NCBI GenBank assembly: GCA_009731375.1
Contig: BJOX01000327.1
Span: 279,028 to 343,027 of the forward strand
Reading direction: 5' to 3'
From: Paulinella micropora
Lineage: Eukaryota > Cercozoa > Imbricatea > Euglyphida
DNA length: 64,000 nt
Below, one piece after another: positions 43,676-56,413 of the stretch. The notes beneath the pieces were generated by a model, which saw only the letters and a list, made by a program, of their open reading frames with translations, did no database searches and was not told the origin of the DNA. How positions within the stretch are numbered: position 1 is the first letter of the stretch; every line of letters starts with the position of its first letter. The translations under genes were made by a program, and so were the position numbers.

Positions 43676-44859
43676 CAATAGTAATAGTAATAGTAACAGT
43701 AATAGTAATGGTAATAGTATAGTAATAGTAATAGTAATAGTAATAGTAATAGGTAAGGTAGGTAGGTAGGTAGGTAGGTAGGTAGGTCGGTAGGTAGGTA
43801 GGTCGGAAGGTATGTAGGTAGGTAGGTAGGTAGGTATGTAGGTAGGTAGGTAGGTAGTGCAAATAAAATGTAATGCAATGTAATGTAATGTAACACAAAC
43901 ACAAACATAAACACAACACAACAAAACACAACACAACACACACACACACAACACACACACAACACACACACACACACACAGAGGCACAGCAAGACGAACA
44001 TATGCGAAAATGCACTCAGCCAACGTAAAATTGAGTAAATTGGTAGGAAGGAGCGTGCCACCATTCAGAGCAATTCTAATTGTGTCTTGTCAGAGGGAGA
44101 AAGAGCATCGCAGGAAAGGGAAAGGTTTGTGCAGAAACAGTCCAGTAAAAAAAGCACTGTGCTTGGATCGCTAGAGAACACAGTCTGAACACACGTAAAG
44201 AGACACATACTGCAAGCACCATTCACATCACAACTCACAAAGACAAAAAGCAAGTACTAAAGCAACAACACGAAAAATAGGAGCAGATGAAGAACAGGAA
44301 ACACTGTGTGCATGGCTATCGCATGCCAACAAGCAAAATAAGGGGGGGTAGCGTGCCCAAAAGAGGTAAAAACTGTTTCCGCGAGGAACAAAGCAAGTGC
44401 CAAAATCCACAGCACGGACCTACCGAGTTAGGTATCACCTTTTTCTTAGGCTCCCTATTTTACTTTCTTTTACGAACAAATGAAAAACCCTTTTCATTTT
44501 ATTTATGGGTTTTGAGTCATTCATTTTACTTTATTCCATTTTTATAAATATTTTGACAGACAATTAGTCCGTGGTGTCGCTGTATGGCATAGTTGTATGG
44601 CACAACTGCCACACAGTATACACATAAATTAAAACATATATTTGTATTGTATGTCATGCATATGTATGCATGTTTTCATAATATGCGAGTGTTTGCGTGA
44701 TGCAGAATTTGCAGGATACAGAAGGACTAGAAGGCATAACATTCGCAGTCTAAAGTGGCTTGGCAGTAGCAAAAAGCAACAAATCACAACACGAGCTATG
44801 CCAATTTTCGGCATTGAGGACCAGACGCAGCACCTGCCTCACTTTGTGCCTGGTGACAT

Positions 44860-45550
44860 ACATACTTACATACATACGTACATGCATACGAGTACTCATA
44901 CGTACTTACATTCGTACATACATACGTACAGTACATACATACGTATACATAAGTCTTACATACATACATAATATGTACATACATACATACATCATACATA
45001 CATATACATACATACATACATACATACATACACACACATACATGCATGCATACATACATACATACATACATATGTACATACATACATACATATGTATGTA
45101 CATACATACATACATACATAACATACAAACATACATACAGACAAACATACATACATACATACATACATACATACACACATACACACATACATACATACAT
45201 ACATACATACATAATACATCATACATACATACATACATACGTACATACGTACATACGTACATACATACATACATACATACATACATACATACATACATAC
45301 ATACATACATGCCCACATACCAACACACATACGTACGTACATACATACATACATACAAACATGCATACATACACATACATATGTACATACATACATACAT
45401 AACATACATACATACATACATACATACACACACATACATGCATACATACATACATACATACATACATAACATACACACACACACACATGCACACATACAT
45501 ACATACATACATACATACATACATACATACATACATACATACATACATAG
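44860..45550. repeat. (ACAT)n block 1
   Basis: About 690 bases of ACAT repeats. To the left (43,900-44,850) and right (45,551-46,770) is complex sequence without a recognised gene. Confidence 0.9.
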
Positions 45551-46779
45551 AGGGGGGAAAATTTGGAAAATTTCTGAAAAGCATTTTTCGGGCTTCCGCA
45601 AACGGGATGTCCCTCAGTCCCAGAACAGACCTGAGTTGGAATGTGTGCTAGTATGCCCTAAGACGTTCCACAGCATGCAGCATCCCCGAGCCTCAAGCTC
45701 TTGTTCCGTGATAAATCTAGATGGAACATTTTTAAAACGAAACTTACATTTTGAATTTTCAAATCCTTCACTTTTCTATTTTGTTTTCTGTCAAAAAACG
45801 TCTGGGATAGCTGGTTTTATTGCGTAGGCACAGAGTGCAGGAGACGTGTGATCGTGTGACATACCTATATGCACGGCCCTTTGAAAGACTCTTTGGAACA
45901 AAGAAAGAAAATAAAAACGGGGTAATGTCCCAAAGAATTTTGGGCACAATCCCTAAGATGGGATAGTACCAACATTGATGTCGCCTGAGCAAGAATGTTC
46001 CGGGGTGTCCCTATGGAGGCATGTTCCGCGCTGAGCATCCGTTGGTCAGCGGGCGATCGCACCCCCAGACCCCAAAGCTCTTTCCAGCTTAGAAATCTAA
46101 GTTTTAGAAACTCAAGAAGTGACCTACCCCCCCCCCCCCCNNNNNNNNNNCCCCCCCCCCCCCAAAAAAAAACAGGCCCTTGCCTGACAGTTTTGATCTT
46201 TCTGTCCCAACCATATGCGAGGGGCTGTATAGATGATAAAGCGACTGCACCATCGCTGACTCGCAAAGAGACTGAAGGAGTATATCAAAGATTGAGCTCA
46301 GTGTTTCTGGACAAGAACGCGGGAAAACCAAAGAACATCGATTCTGGGGCTTTTTTTTGGTGAGAAAAAATGCTAACTTTTGTTTGTTGTTTACCTCGCG
46401 ATAAAGGCAGGTAGGACCATAGTCGGTCGCGTTAGTGAGCTTATGGATAGATATTTGCATAATTAAATACATCCTTGCCTGCGTCCACTTCGGACAGAAA
46501 TCAAGGAATACGAAATTGAGATACCAGAATTCATCCTGACTTTCCCATCATTCTATCACTTTCTGTCTATGTATATGTAAGAAGCTAAACCTTAGCATCT
46601 GTGCACTATGATACTACAAGAGGCCTGTAGTGTAGGCACATGAAATAAAACCAGCTGTCTCACTCACTCACTAACTCACTCACTCACTCACTCACACTCA
46701 CTCAATCACTCACAGCTCTACTCGGCTTTCTTCGAGAGAAGGAGAATCAAAATACGGACATAACTTTTTGGGACACCTC

Positions 46780-47154
46780 ATACATACATGCACATACATA
46801 CATACATAAATACATACGTACGTACGTACGAACGTACATATGTACATGCATACGGACGTACGCACGTACATACATACATACATGCATACATACATACATA
46901 CATGCATACATACATACATATACATACATATATACATATACATACATACATACATACATACATACATACATACATACATACATACATACACATATACATA
47001 CATACATACATATATACATACATACATACATACATACATATGTACATACATACGTACGTACGTACGTACGTACGTACGTACGTACGTACGTACGTACGTA
47101 CATACATACATACATACATATATACATACATACATACATACATACATACATACA

Positions 47155-47185
<31 letters not shown>

Positions 47186-47199
47186 CATACACACACACA

Positions 47200-47233
<34 letters not shown>

Positions 47234-47471
47234 GACACACACACACACACACTCACACACTACATACATACATACATAAATACATACATACATACATACA
47301 TACACACATACACAGATACACATACATACATACATACATACATACATACATAGACACATCCATACATACATACACACATGCATGCATGCATACATACATG
47401 CACACATGTATACATACGTACGCACATGCATACATACATACATACATACATACATACACACATACATACAC

Positions 47472-47503
<32 letters not shown>

Positions 47504-47958
47504 GCACACATGCATGCATACATACATACATACATACATACATACATACATACATACATACAGACAGACATACAGACAGACAGACAGACACAGACACAGA
47601 CGCAGACATATACACATGCATACACGCGTTCATACATACATACATACATACATACATACATACATGCATGCATGCATGCATACATACATACATACATACA
47701 TACATACATACATACATACATACATACCTACATACATACATACATACATACATACATACATACGCACACATATATATACATACATACACAAGTACACATA
47801 TACATACGTACATACACATACATACATAGGCGACGCTTGCCCTTTGAAGCCATGTCCCGGTCTCCCCTGCGCCTCTTTTCTCTCTTCCCTATTTTTTGTG
47901 CTCCTCTTTCCTCTTGTCTTATCTTTCTCTTTCTCTTTCTCTTTCTCTTTCCCTTTCC

Positions 47959-47994
<36 letters not shown>

Positions 47995-48070
47995 TCTTTT
48001 TCGCTTTCTGTTTCGCTTCTTTTTTGCTTTCTTTTCTGCTTTCTTTTTCTCTTTCTTTTCCTTCTCGTCT
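46780..48070. repeat. (ACAT)n block 2, then (CTTT)n
   Basis: About 1,050 bases of ACAT with ACGT and CACA interruptions, then (CTTT)n to the gap 48078-48541; (GTT)n/(GTC)n continue to about 48,935. Confidence 0.9.
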
Positions 48071-48949
48071 CCCCCCCNNNNNNNNNNNNNNNNNNNNNNN
48101 NNNNNNNNNNNNNNNNNNNNNNNNNNNNNNNNNNNNNNNNNNNNNNNNNNNNNNNNNNNNNNNNNNNNNNNNNNNNNNNNNNNNNNNNNNNNNNNNNNNN
48201 NNNNNNNNNNNNNNNNNNNNNNNNNNNNNNNNNNNNNNNNNNNNNNNNNNNNNNNNNNNNNNNNNNNNNNNNNNNNNNNNNNNNNNNNNNNNNNNNNNNN
48301 NNNNNNNNNNNNNNNNNNNNNNNNNNNNNNNNNNNNNNNNNNNNNNNNNNNNNNNNNNNNNNNNNNNNNNNNNNNNNNNNNNNNNNNNNNNNNNNNNNNN
48401 NNNNNNNNNNNNNNNNNNNNNNNNNNNNNNNNNNNNNNNNNNNNNNNNNNNNNNNNNNNNNNNNNNNNNNNNNNNNNNNNNNNNNNNNNNNNNNNNNNNN
48501 NNNNNNNNNNNNNNNNNNNNNNNNNNNNNNNNNNNNNNNNNCCCCCCCCCCCCACCACCACCACCACTCTCCTCTCTCTCTCTCTCGCTCTCTTCGTCTC
48601 TCCTCTGGTTCTCGCCATCCTTGTTGTTATTGTTATTTGTTATTCTTGTTGTTGTTGTTGTTGTTGTTGTTGATGTTGTGTTTTTGTTGTTGTTGATGAT
48701 GATGATAATGTTGTTGTTGATGTTGTTGTTTATGTTATTGTTGATGTTGTTGTTGTTGATGATGATGATGATGATGATGATATTGTTGTTGTTGTTGTTG
48801 TTGTTGTTGCTGTTGTTGTTGTTGTTGTTGATGTTGTTTTTCTTGTTGTCGTTGCTGTTGTCGTCGTCGTCGTCGTCATCGCGTCGTCGTCGTCATCATC
48901 GTCGTCGTCGTCAGACTGTCGTCGTCATCATCATCGTCGTCTGCGAGAC

Positions 48950-49800
48950 TCCGCTTGGTTGCAGCAATATCAACATATTTTCCTGTGGACAAGGTGCAGC
49001 TCCATTCACCTCGAAGCTCGGCCTGTGGACAATACATGCACAGTGCAGTAGCAGGGGCCCCGGCGCCTAGCACTATCATACCAGGACCCGGCAAATGCCT
49101 GAGCGATTCCCCACGCCGCCGTGCCAAGAAATAATCATTGGAACCGGCGAATTCCGAACTTGAATTTGAATGGGCTCGGACAACCACCGACCTGATTTTG
49201 TGATTTGGACTCCACGAACGAAGATCAGAGATCTTGGCGGTATTATTTAATAATACAATGCTACAATAATAATCAATTTATTAATTTAGGTGATAAACAA
49301 TTCATAGTCAGTATGGAAATCATCATCGTATTAATAATGCTGTTCTATCGGGGCACCGTACTCAGCGGCCGGCCAGGCCAGGTCGCCGGCGGCCGTCGCC
49401 CGCTGTTTACAAATCATCTCATACTTAAATTGACAGGATATACAGGAAGCTAAGAACAAAAAGTTTTCAGAACATGTTGATACTTTGTAAAATCAAATTA
49501 CCATACTTGTTTTGATAAGTTAGGAAAATTGAATTGCTAGCCGTTACAACTGTTTTTTTACTGTTTAGTTGATTTTTGGTAACTTTTTGGTTTTTTGTTG
49601 TTTTTGCTTGGTTTTTTTTTCGAAATTTCATAGAAACTTATGTTTTATTTAATACATATTATGATCAAGTTAACAATATTCTTTTTGGATTACATTGAAT
49701 TTTCAAATTTGAATCAAATTCAACTTGAAAATTTCAAGTTGTACATTAAGTGGTAAGTAGTCTAGTGACTACTTCATGACTGTGTCTATGGCTGCGATTT
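48950..49800. other. Non-repeat sequence, no gene assigned
   Basis: 48,950-49,190 is GC-rich with an open frame on - (about 75 residues from 49187), possibly an exon, but nothing recognisable. From 49,205 the sequence becomes AT-rich without frames. Confidence 0.3.
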
Positions 49801-50340
49801 CTAAGCCAACGCACTGGTTTTATCATCAGTGCTTCAAAATCAATGTAAATATGTTGAAAAAGCCTCGTATTAATATTATTTCATGCATACTTCATACTCC
49901 GTGAGTACTAGTATGTATAACGACTACAAATGAATGGCAAGTATTATGAGTGTCACAGTGACTAGTGTAAAACAGGCGGGGTCACTCACTCTGAAGTCTA
50001 AGCTTCCGCACCGGTTTTATGCTTCAAAAACATTATAAATATGCTAAACAACGGCTGGTATTAATATAATTCCATGCATACTTCAAGTACTCCGTGAGTA
50101 TGTATAACGAATACAAGTGAGTGGCAAGTATTCTGAGTATCACAGTGACTAGTGTAAAACAGGGTCACTCACTCTGAAGTAAGCTTCCGCACTGGTTTTA
50201 TGCTTCAAAAACATTATAACTTATGATATGCTGAAAAAGCTAGTATTAATATTATTCCATGCATACTTCAAGAAGTCAGTGAGTATGCATAACGACTACA
50301 AGTCAGTGCACGTGGCAACTAGTCACTGTACTAAGTAGTC
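49801..50340. repeat. Three tandem copies of a roughly 190-bp unit
   Basis: Units start near 49,801, 49,998 and 50,180. Each has TAAGCTTCCGCAC(C/T)GGTTT, CCATGCATACTTCA, CCGTGAGTATGTATAACGA and CACAGTGACTAGTG. Divergence is moderate; the third copy fades at about 50,300. Confidence 0.8.
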
Positions 50341-50578
50341 ACTGCTCCGGTTTCACTAGTCACTGTTTTATCACTAGGTTATATACTAAGTTAAAACTGG
50401 AAGCACAATTATAAACAAATATTATTTATTAGTTATTAAGTTTCAATATAGCTATTGCAACATTGATACAGATATAGTATCAATCAATATTGATACAGAT
50501 ACAATATCAATAGCAAAGATCATGAGTTGGTATTGTAGTTCATTAGCTACAACTTCATGGCTTGAGCCATATGAGTAG

Positions 50579-52662
50579 TCAGCGTTTGTGTTTGTGTTTG
50601 GAGCAAGAATGACGAGAAGGAGTTGAAGTTTTCCTCGATTCTTCATCTGAATCGCTACACTCATGGCGTCTGCGACGGTGGGCTCGTGACGAAGAAGAGT
50701 AAGAACGCGATCGCGATCGCGATCGCTTCCTTGCAGCTTTCTCTGCTGCCTTCTTTGCTTTCTCTAATTCAGCTACAACATAAAATGAGTCACGCTGCAG
50801 TCAAATAAAATAAAAAAATAATACCTTTGTATTTGTCAGCATCTTCCTGCACTTCGGCGGCCTTGTCTTTACAAGCAAGCTAAGAAGTCTGCAAAAGAGT
50901 GGGAGGAAAAGGCTGGCAAGTGGAAAGGATAGACAAGTGGCAAGTGGAGTCAGCATTTGCTTTCTCCAGTTGAGTTTGCAATGAAGTAACCTGTTGCTGA
51001 ACATTTTCCAACTCTGCTCCATCGTTCTCCACCTCCTGAAATCGCTTGACCAAGTTGTCATATTCCTAACAAATTGTTACGTTGTCATGTAGCTGCATGC
51101 AAGTTTTAATATTATGTAAGACCTGCTTCATTGCTTGTTTGCCTTTTTGAAAATGCGCCCTTGCCTTGCAAGTGCAAACGCAGTAAGAGCACACACTTGA
51201 AAACAGAAATACTGAAAAAATCGTGTACCCTTTCTGCGTAGGCCAAAGTTCGTTTGCTTTCCGTAAGTTGCTTCTTCATATCCTGAACCTGTTGCGCAAG
51301 TTGCGTAGCTTCATTGGTAGCATCAGCCAGCTTTCCTTCAATTTCAGTAATTTTGATTTGGTTTGCTGACTGCACATTCTTCAGTTCGCGCTGCAAAGCG
51401 AACTTAGCAGCACGCTCCGCGTCGAAGGTTGCCATCGTATCCTTGAACAGCTGCTGAGCTTCCTTATCGTCAATTTCAAGCTTTAACACGTTCGCTTCCG
51501 CTGCTTGTAATTGTGCTTTCACTTTGACCAGCTCTTGCATGATGACGTTGCCACGCTGATCATTAGCTTCTTGCTTGCTCGGCTCACTTGCAATCTTGTT
51601 ACTTCCAAGCTGATCCGCCGAGTGCTTCAAAAACTTACTGAGTGCCGGCACCAGCTGCGCACTGCACGTCTCATTCGTCTCACTGAAAAGTGCCAGTGCA
51701 TCTTTGCTTTCGTAAAGGATTGCTTGAAATTTCTCAGGAGCTACATCGTGGACCCATTCCTTCCGGATTGAAATAACCCTGAGGTTGCTTCTTTTACTTA
51801 TGTATGCTACGAAGAAAAAAATATAAGTTCTCGCGTTGACGATGCTTGCTGTAATACGAAGAACAAAGCCCAACCAGACATGAGTATCGTCGTGCTTAAG
51901 TGCATCCTTCCTGCTATCGCTACGTACCGCTGCGGTAATACACCACACGGCAGTACCTGGTTTCATTTTCTTTTCGTTGACGGAAACCTCCTCTAAAAAA
52001 ACGATTCTGTTTCCTCCTGCCTCCCCACTTACCAACTTTCCACGGAGGACGTCGTAATCTCGTGCACGTCTGCCTGATGGTTGATTGCTGGGTCCAGGGC
52101 GAAACAGTGACTCATTTCCAGGATGAGAGAAAGCCACCTACCACAGCATGAAAATTCAAAAAAATGACAACGCAAAAACAAAGCAAAACCTTGATTGTTG
52201 TTCTATTATTCAACACCGACCCCTCCTCCAATGATACAAATGTATCTCCCAAGCAGATGAAGGACGCAAGTTGCTCCTTGCGCTGAATGTTCTCCCCAAC
52301 GGGCAAAGTTACCGCCACGGGAGAAAGAAGCATGGCAACTGAAGTAACAGATGCTCTACCTTCATTTCGGGGTTGCTTTGAGTAGAGGCAACGTCGTGCA
52401 GTTGCAACTGCAGTAGTAGCCTTGGGCTGCAACAGCGAGTTTGAAAACTTCATTGGGAGGATCCACTTGGCGGGGTTGCATTTCTATTGCAGGCCCTAAA
52501 AAAAAACCAAACAAAGCNNNNNNNNNNNNNNNNNNNNNNNNNNNNNNNNNNNNNNNNNNNNNNNNNNNNNNNNNNNNNNNNNNNNNNNNNNNNNNNNNNN
52601 NNNNNNNNNNNNNNNNNNNNNNNNNNNNNNNNNNNNNNNNNNNNNNNNNNNNNNNNNNNNNN

Positions 52663-52713
<51 letters not shown>

Positions 52714-53035
52714 ATAAAAAAAACAATAGATCATGATTATTAGAGGTGACCTGTATTCCAGTTTTCAACAGAATTGGACGCAGAACCAGAATGAGATTGC
52801 TGGGAACTAGAGATGTCCGACATACCGTTGTCATTGACACGCTTGACAGTAGATGATAACCCAGAACTCGTCGTGAATTTTTGCAAATCCACGACTTCGT
52901 CTGGGTTGTTGGAGCCTTCCTATTGATAGTAGATACAAAGCAACAAACACAACCAAATAGCCTTCTACAGCACACTACAAGAAACATATATACATCATTG
53001 AATTACCTTTTGAAGTCTCCTCCAGTCTCCTCCAC
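50579..53035 (-). CDS. Host gene: coiled-coil protein with Arg/Ser-rich tail, multi-exon, 5' end missing
   Basis: Exons on -, each with GT-AG borders: 53007-53035, 52751-52919 (SNNPDEVVDLQKF, Ser-rich), one ending at 52360, 52190-52338, one ending at 52137, 51229-51806, 51123-51164, one starting at 51065, 50825-50879 and 50579-50772. The central exons encode long heptad-rich coiled coil (KVKAQLQAAEANVLKLEIDD; QVQDMKKQLTESKRTLAY). Frame is kept from KYK across the last intron into AELEKAKKAAEKAARKRSRS, and the protein ends with an RS-type, Lys/His-rich tail and TGA at 50579. RS tails are typical of splicing and nuclear-speckle proteins, but with the coiled coil it could also be a trafficking factor. 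The N-gap 52518-52662 may hide an exon. Confidence 0.75.
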
Positions 53036-53208
53036 CTACCACACACAAGTGTGGCATGAGTAAATCTCTTTGAATGAAAGTGGGCTTTTCTGAAAACCCC
53101 TTCAATTTTTGGACAAAATTTTTGACGCACTAGATTATACTCCTATGCGGTAAAGGAGTTAGTGGTCATGACCACTCTTTTACAACTCTAAATTGTTTCT
53201 TACATTTG

Positions 53209-53740
53209 CCAACAAATCATTTTGACTTTCAACCCTCATCACATTGCTTTCATTTTGTTTGTCGTAAGCAATGTATTTTATGAGTGATTTATTGAATGTA
53301 AGTCCCTCTATATCAATTCCGTCNNNNNNNNNNCCAACAAATCATTTTGACTTTCAACCCTCATCACATTGCTTTCATTTTGTTTGTCGTAAGCAATGTA
53401 TTTTATGAGTGATTTATTGAATGTAAGTCCCTCTATATCAATTCCGTCAAAAATTTCCAACAAATCATTTTGACTTTCAACCCTCATCACATTGCTTTCA
53501 TTTTGTTTGTCGTAAGCAATGTATTTTATGAGTGATTTATTGAATGTAAGTCCCTCTATATCAATTCCGTCAAAAATTTTATTCTGAACCTCAAATCCAA
53601 ATTCTTTTGTATTTTCTTTCCTCCAACTATAAAATAATTTCAATTCTTTTTCTTTTTTTACCGGCTTAAGTCTTCTCTTTTGTCGTGCCAATCTGTCAAT
53701 TTCAATGTTGTTGCTCTCTTTGTCAAGTCTTTTTTAGCAT
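53209..53740 (-). pseudogene. Gene with 41-residue tandem repeats, broken
   Basis: Three 123-bp units (from 53209, 53334 and 53457) encode forms of FDGIDIEGLTFNKSLIKYIA then YDKQNESNVMRVESQNDL. The upstream part is basic (LARQKRRLKPVKKEKELK). The gap 53324-53333 lies between units 1 and 2, so copy number may be wrong. The frame opens after a stop at about 53,740 and no start is seen; the neighbour at 53761 is probably the N-terminal part in another frame. Confidence 0.65.
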
Positions 53741-53760
53741 AATATCAATGGCGGACAACT

Positions 53761-53958
53761 TTACCAAGTCTGGTTTTTTTTTTCAATTAACAAATCAATT
53801 TCCCTGTCAATTTTATTTACTCTTTCTTGGCTTATTATTTTGTTTTTCTTCAGTTGGTCTCTCCCTCGTCTGTTTGTCTCATAAATCTCTAGCCAATCCT
53901 CCTTCGTCCTGTCTCCTTTCGTGATAAGACTTTCACTCATTATCAAATTCTGCGCCAC
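53761..53958 (-). pseudogene. Probable N-terminal part of the repeat gene
   Basis: 65 residues from ATG 53958: MSESLITKGDRTKEDWLEIY, then charged helix ending in LLIEKKNQTW. Short, helical and charged, without known family. A frame break at about 53,750 would join it to the repeat-bearing frame. Confidence 0.5.
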
Positions 53959-54260
53959 TACACCAACGCACTAGCGCACTGGGGTCGTGGCGTCGGCAAG
54001 AAAAAAATAGGTTTGAAATTTCCAAAATTTCATTATCTATTACCAATTTGTCCTGTCCGCCTTATTTTTTCCACTTTTTTCCCGTCTGGATTTTTTCCAG
54101 AAAATTCCTCGTTTGCTGACACACAAAAATTGCATTTTTATCACAATTGAGTAAAATGTTTTTCCTCGTGCTTTTTCGTTCTGCGACTTTTTTTTTCATA
54201 ATTCCCAAAGTGGCTAAGACAAAAAGACCAAACCCTTGCTGTTTTTGTGTGTGTGTGCAG

Positions 54261-54760
54261 ATGGCTGACGAACCTCCCGCCCCAAATGAACCAGAGCAAC
54301 CCCGCCAAGAAGACCCAGAAGTCAAGGTATGTTTGTTGTTCGTTTTGTTTTCTCATATAATTTTTTACAGACTTTGGCAGAAAATTTGGGGGATTTACGC
54401 ATAGGGCGCATCGTTGCGGGGGGTATTCCGAGTGAATTAGGTGGTAATAAGGTATCACCTGCCAAAGTTCCAAACATCGATAGGAAGAATCAACCAATAA
54501 TAAGTAGCACTAATTATTGGGTTCAGCTGGACAAGAAGAATGGAACTGCTTTACTGTTCAGTCATGAGAACGATGGAATGCCAGTCGTCAAATTGAATAG
54601 ATTTAAGACTGAATTGCGAAAGGGTCAAGTAGCAGAAATATTTGTAGTTGAGTTCACGGATGGTTCGTTGAAACTGTTTCGTCTTTGGGATAACATCGAT
54701 TCCATCGCCAACTTCTTCGGTCTTACGATTAAGACCGCCTACAGGGTCATGTTTGATTAA
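54261..54760 (+). CDS. Small spliced gene, unknown function
   Basis: Exon 1 (54261-54326) encodes MADEPPAPNEPEQPRQEDPE plus VK; a 44-base intron (54327-54370) has GTATGT at the donor and TTTTTTACAG at the acceptor; exon 2 (54371-54760) gives TLAENLGDLRIGRIVAGGIP and later YWVQLDKKNGTALLFS and DGSLKLFRLWDN. Total 151 residues, an acidic Pro-rich head and a beta-rich domain. A GTGTGTGTGTGCAG acceptor-like string sits directly before the ATG, so a 5'UTR intron is possible. It is convergent with the integrase, 83 bases away. It may be a viral accessory gene or a host gene at the insertion edge. Family not recognised. Confidence 0.7.
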
Positions 54761-54783
54761 AGGTTATTAATTTCTGAGCCTAT

Positions 54784-54821
54784 CGTCTCTTTGCAAACTT
54801 TTATCATTTTTAAAGGAGACG
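54784..54821. terminator. Hairpin between convergent genes
   Basis: CGTCTCTTT...AAAGGAGACG, a stem of nine pairs with one bulge, placed between the stop of the spliced gene and the stop of the integrase; it could end transcription from both sides. Confidence 0.5.
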
Positions 54822-54843
54822 AAAGGTTTAGAAAATATTCTAA

Positions 54844-55836
54844 TCAAAGGTCAAGTATTACTTTTGCCTTCCTCTCTCTTTTACTTGTTCTGATGTTTTC
54901 TGGTTCTATTTCTTCTCTTTTAAGTAGTTCTTTTGTCTTTTCCTTTATAATTTCTTTCGTTTGTTGTTTTATGTCTTTCTCTTCGTCAATAGGTTTTGTA
55001 AAATCTGTTTTCAATAAATCCCTCGGACTTACGAGTTCATCGTTATTCAATATTAACTTAAATCCGGAACGGCCTTTGACTTTATACATAATTTTACTGA
55101 AAGTCTTTCCTCCTTTCGCAAACATTAGCCTTTTGTTTTCCTTACGAACACTATCTCCGATATTGAATTCATTAATAAGGTTATCACGAGTTATAGTCTG
55201 TTTATTTTTATCTCTTCTAGCAAAGACGTCCACTAGTCTAGCCTGAATTCCCCTATGTAATTTGTGATTATAAGCATTAACCATGTCTTGAATATAACTT
55301 ACCCAGTCAAAATTTCTATTAGTTTCAAATAATAAATCTAACCACCTTCTAATACTCCTTATAACTCTATCTACCACGGCGAGCGCTCTGTGGTCCCCTA
55401 CATCAACCACATCGTGCTTAATACCATTTTGAATAAAATAATCACGAGTAGCACCTTTATATTCTCCTCCGCTGTCGGTTGTAATTGATTTAGGTTTATA
55501 AGGTATAAATTTCAAAGCATAATAAACTTCTTTCGCTGTTTTATTTTTTAATGGAATGATTATTAAATATCTTGAATGACAATCAATCCAAACAAGCATC
55601 CAAGCATATCCTTTATTTCCTTTCTTATCTTTTATCTTACTCATATCTGCTAAGTCTAAGAAAACTTGGTCTAATGGATTATCAACCCATATAGTATTCC
55701 ATATTTTCGGGTTCTTTTTCTGGTGGTGTATTTCAAGGGCTTCTTCTTCTTTTGTTTTAACTACTTCTCCCGTAGGTGTGTCTTCTAATTGACTATTACG
55801 ATTTTGGTTATTAATAATTGTATGTTTATTGTCCAT
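54844..55836 (-). CDS. Retroviral-type (rve) integrase of the viral element
   Basis: 330 residues, complete. Catalytic core: FLDLADMSK with Asp61, ITTDSGGEYKG with Asp121, and 35 residues later VVDRVIRSIRRW with Asp156 in the place where retroviral enzymes have Glu, so a D,D(35)D core. Asp at this spot also occurs in some virophage and Polinton integrases, to my knowledge. N-terminal part lacks a HHCC zinc head in the readable frame; the C terminus is Lys/Glu-rich and ends in AKVILDL. It inserts the linear viral DNA into the host genome. Start ATG at 55836 follows TTGTATATAA. The same C terminus is found at 8852-8938. Confidence 0.93.
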   Translation of the reverse strand: MDNKHTIINNQNRNSQLEDTPTGEVVKTKEEEALEIHHQKKNPKIWNTIWVDNPLDQVFLDLADMSKIKDKKGNKGYAWMLVWIDCHSRYLIIIPLKNKTAKEVYYALKFIPYKPKSITTDSGGEYKGATRDYFIQNGIKHDVVDVGDHRALAVVDRVIRSIRRWLDLLFETNRNFDWVSYIQDMVNAYNHKLHRGIQARLVDVFARRDKNKQTITRDNLINEFNIGDSVRKENKRLMFAKGGKTFSKIMYKVKGRSGFKLILNNDELVSPRDLLKTDFTKPIDEEKDIKQQTKEIIKEKTKELLKREEIEPENIRTSKRERKAKVILDL

Positions 55837-55865
55837 TTATATACAAAATATGAAAATATTTTTTA

Positions 55866-56409
55866 TATATACAATCAGCAGACCGTAAAAGTCCTGAGAA
55901 AAGTATTAGGCGAAGAAAAACGGAGACGATGTCCGAAAATTAGTAAATTAAAAAAGGCAGAACTGCTTAAATTGTTGGAACATTATGGAATGATGGTTTC
56001 TGCAAAGAAAAAATTTAAGAAAACTACGAAACCACCACCTAAGTTTAAACCTTCGGAAAAAAAACAATCCGCTATTAAGCCAACCAATGACATTTCATTA
56101 AGTGGAGATACAATGAGAGAGATTGAAAAACTAAACAATGATTTAAGAAAATTTAGTGATGATGTTAATGATATACCTTTATACAGAAAAATAAGGAAAG
56201 GAACAAAGAAAGAAACTTTTGATGAAATTCAAAATATTCAAAGTATTTTGAATGAAAGACGAAATGAACTTATAAAAAGGATTAAGAATTTTGAAAAAAA
56301 GAATGTAAAATATCTTGAAGAAATAGATTATATTTTTATCAATACAACTACAATTAACAACAAATTAAAAACTATATTAAAAAACTATAGAAAAGATAAG
56401 TGGGATTAG
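55866..56409 (+). CDS. Charged protein with SAP-like N-terminal motif, start damaged
   Basis: Frame to 56409, divergent from the integrase. Near the N terminus CPKISKLKKAELLKLLEHYG resembles a SAP/Rho-N helix-turn-helix, a DNA/RNA-binding module; the rest is Lys-rich coiled coil (NERRNELIKRIKNFEKK). A TATATATACA box sits at about 55,862, but the base expected to give the ATG right after it is changed (CAATCAG), and the frame has no convincing Met there. So the start is lost or lies further up at 55,840. A role with the integrase or viral DNA is inferred from position. Confidence 0.55.
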
Positions 56410-56413
56410 AATT

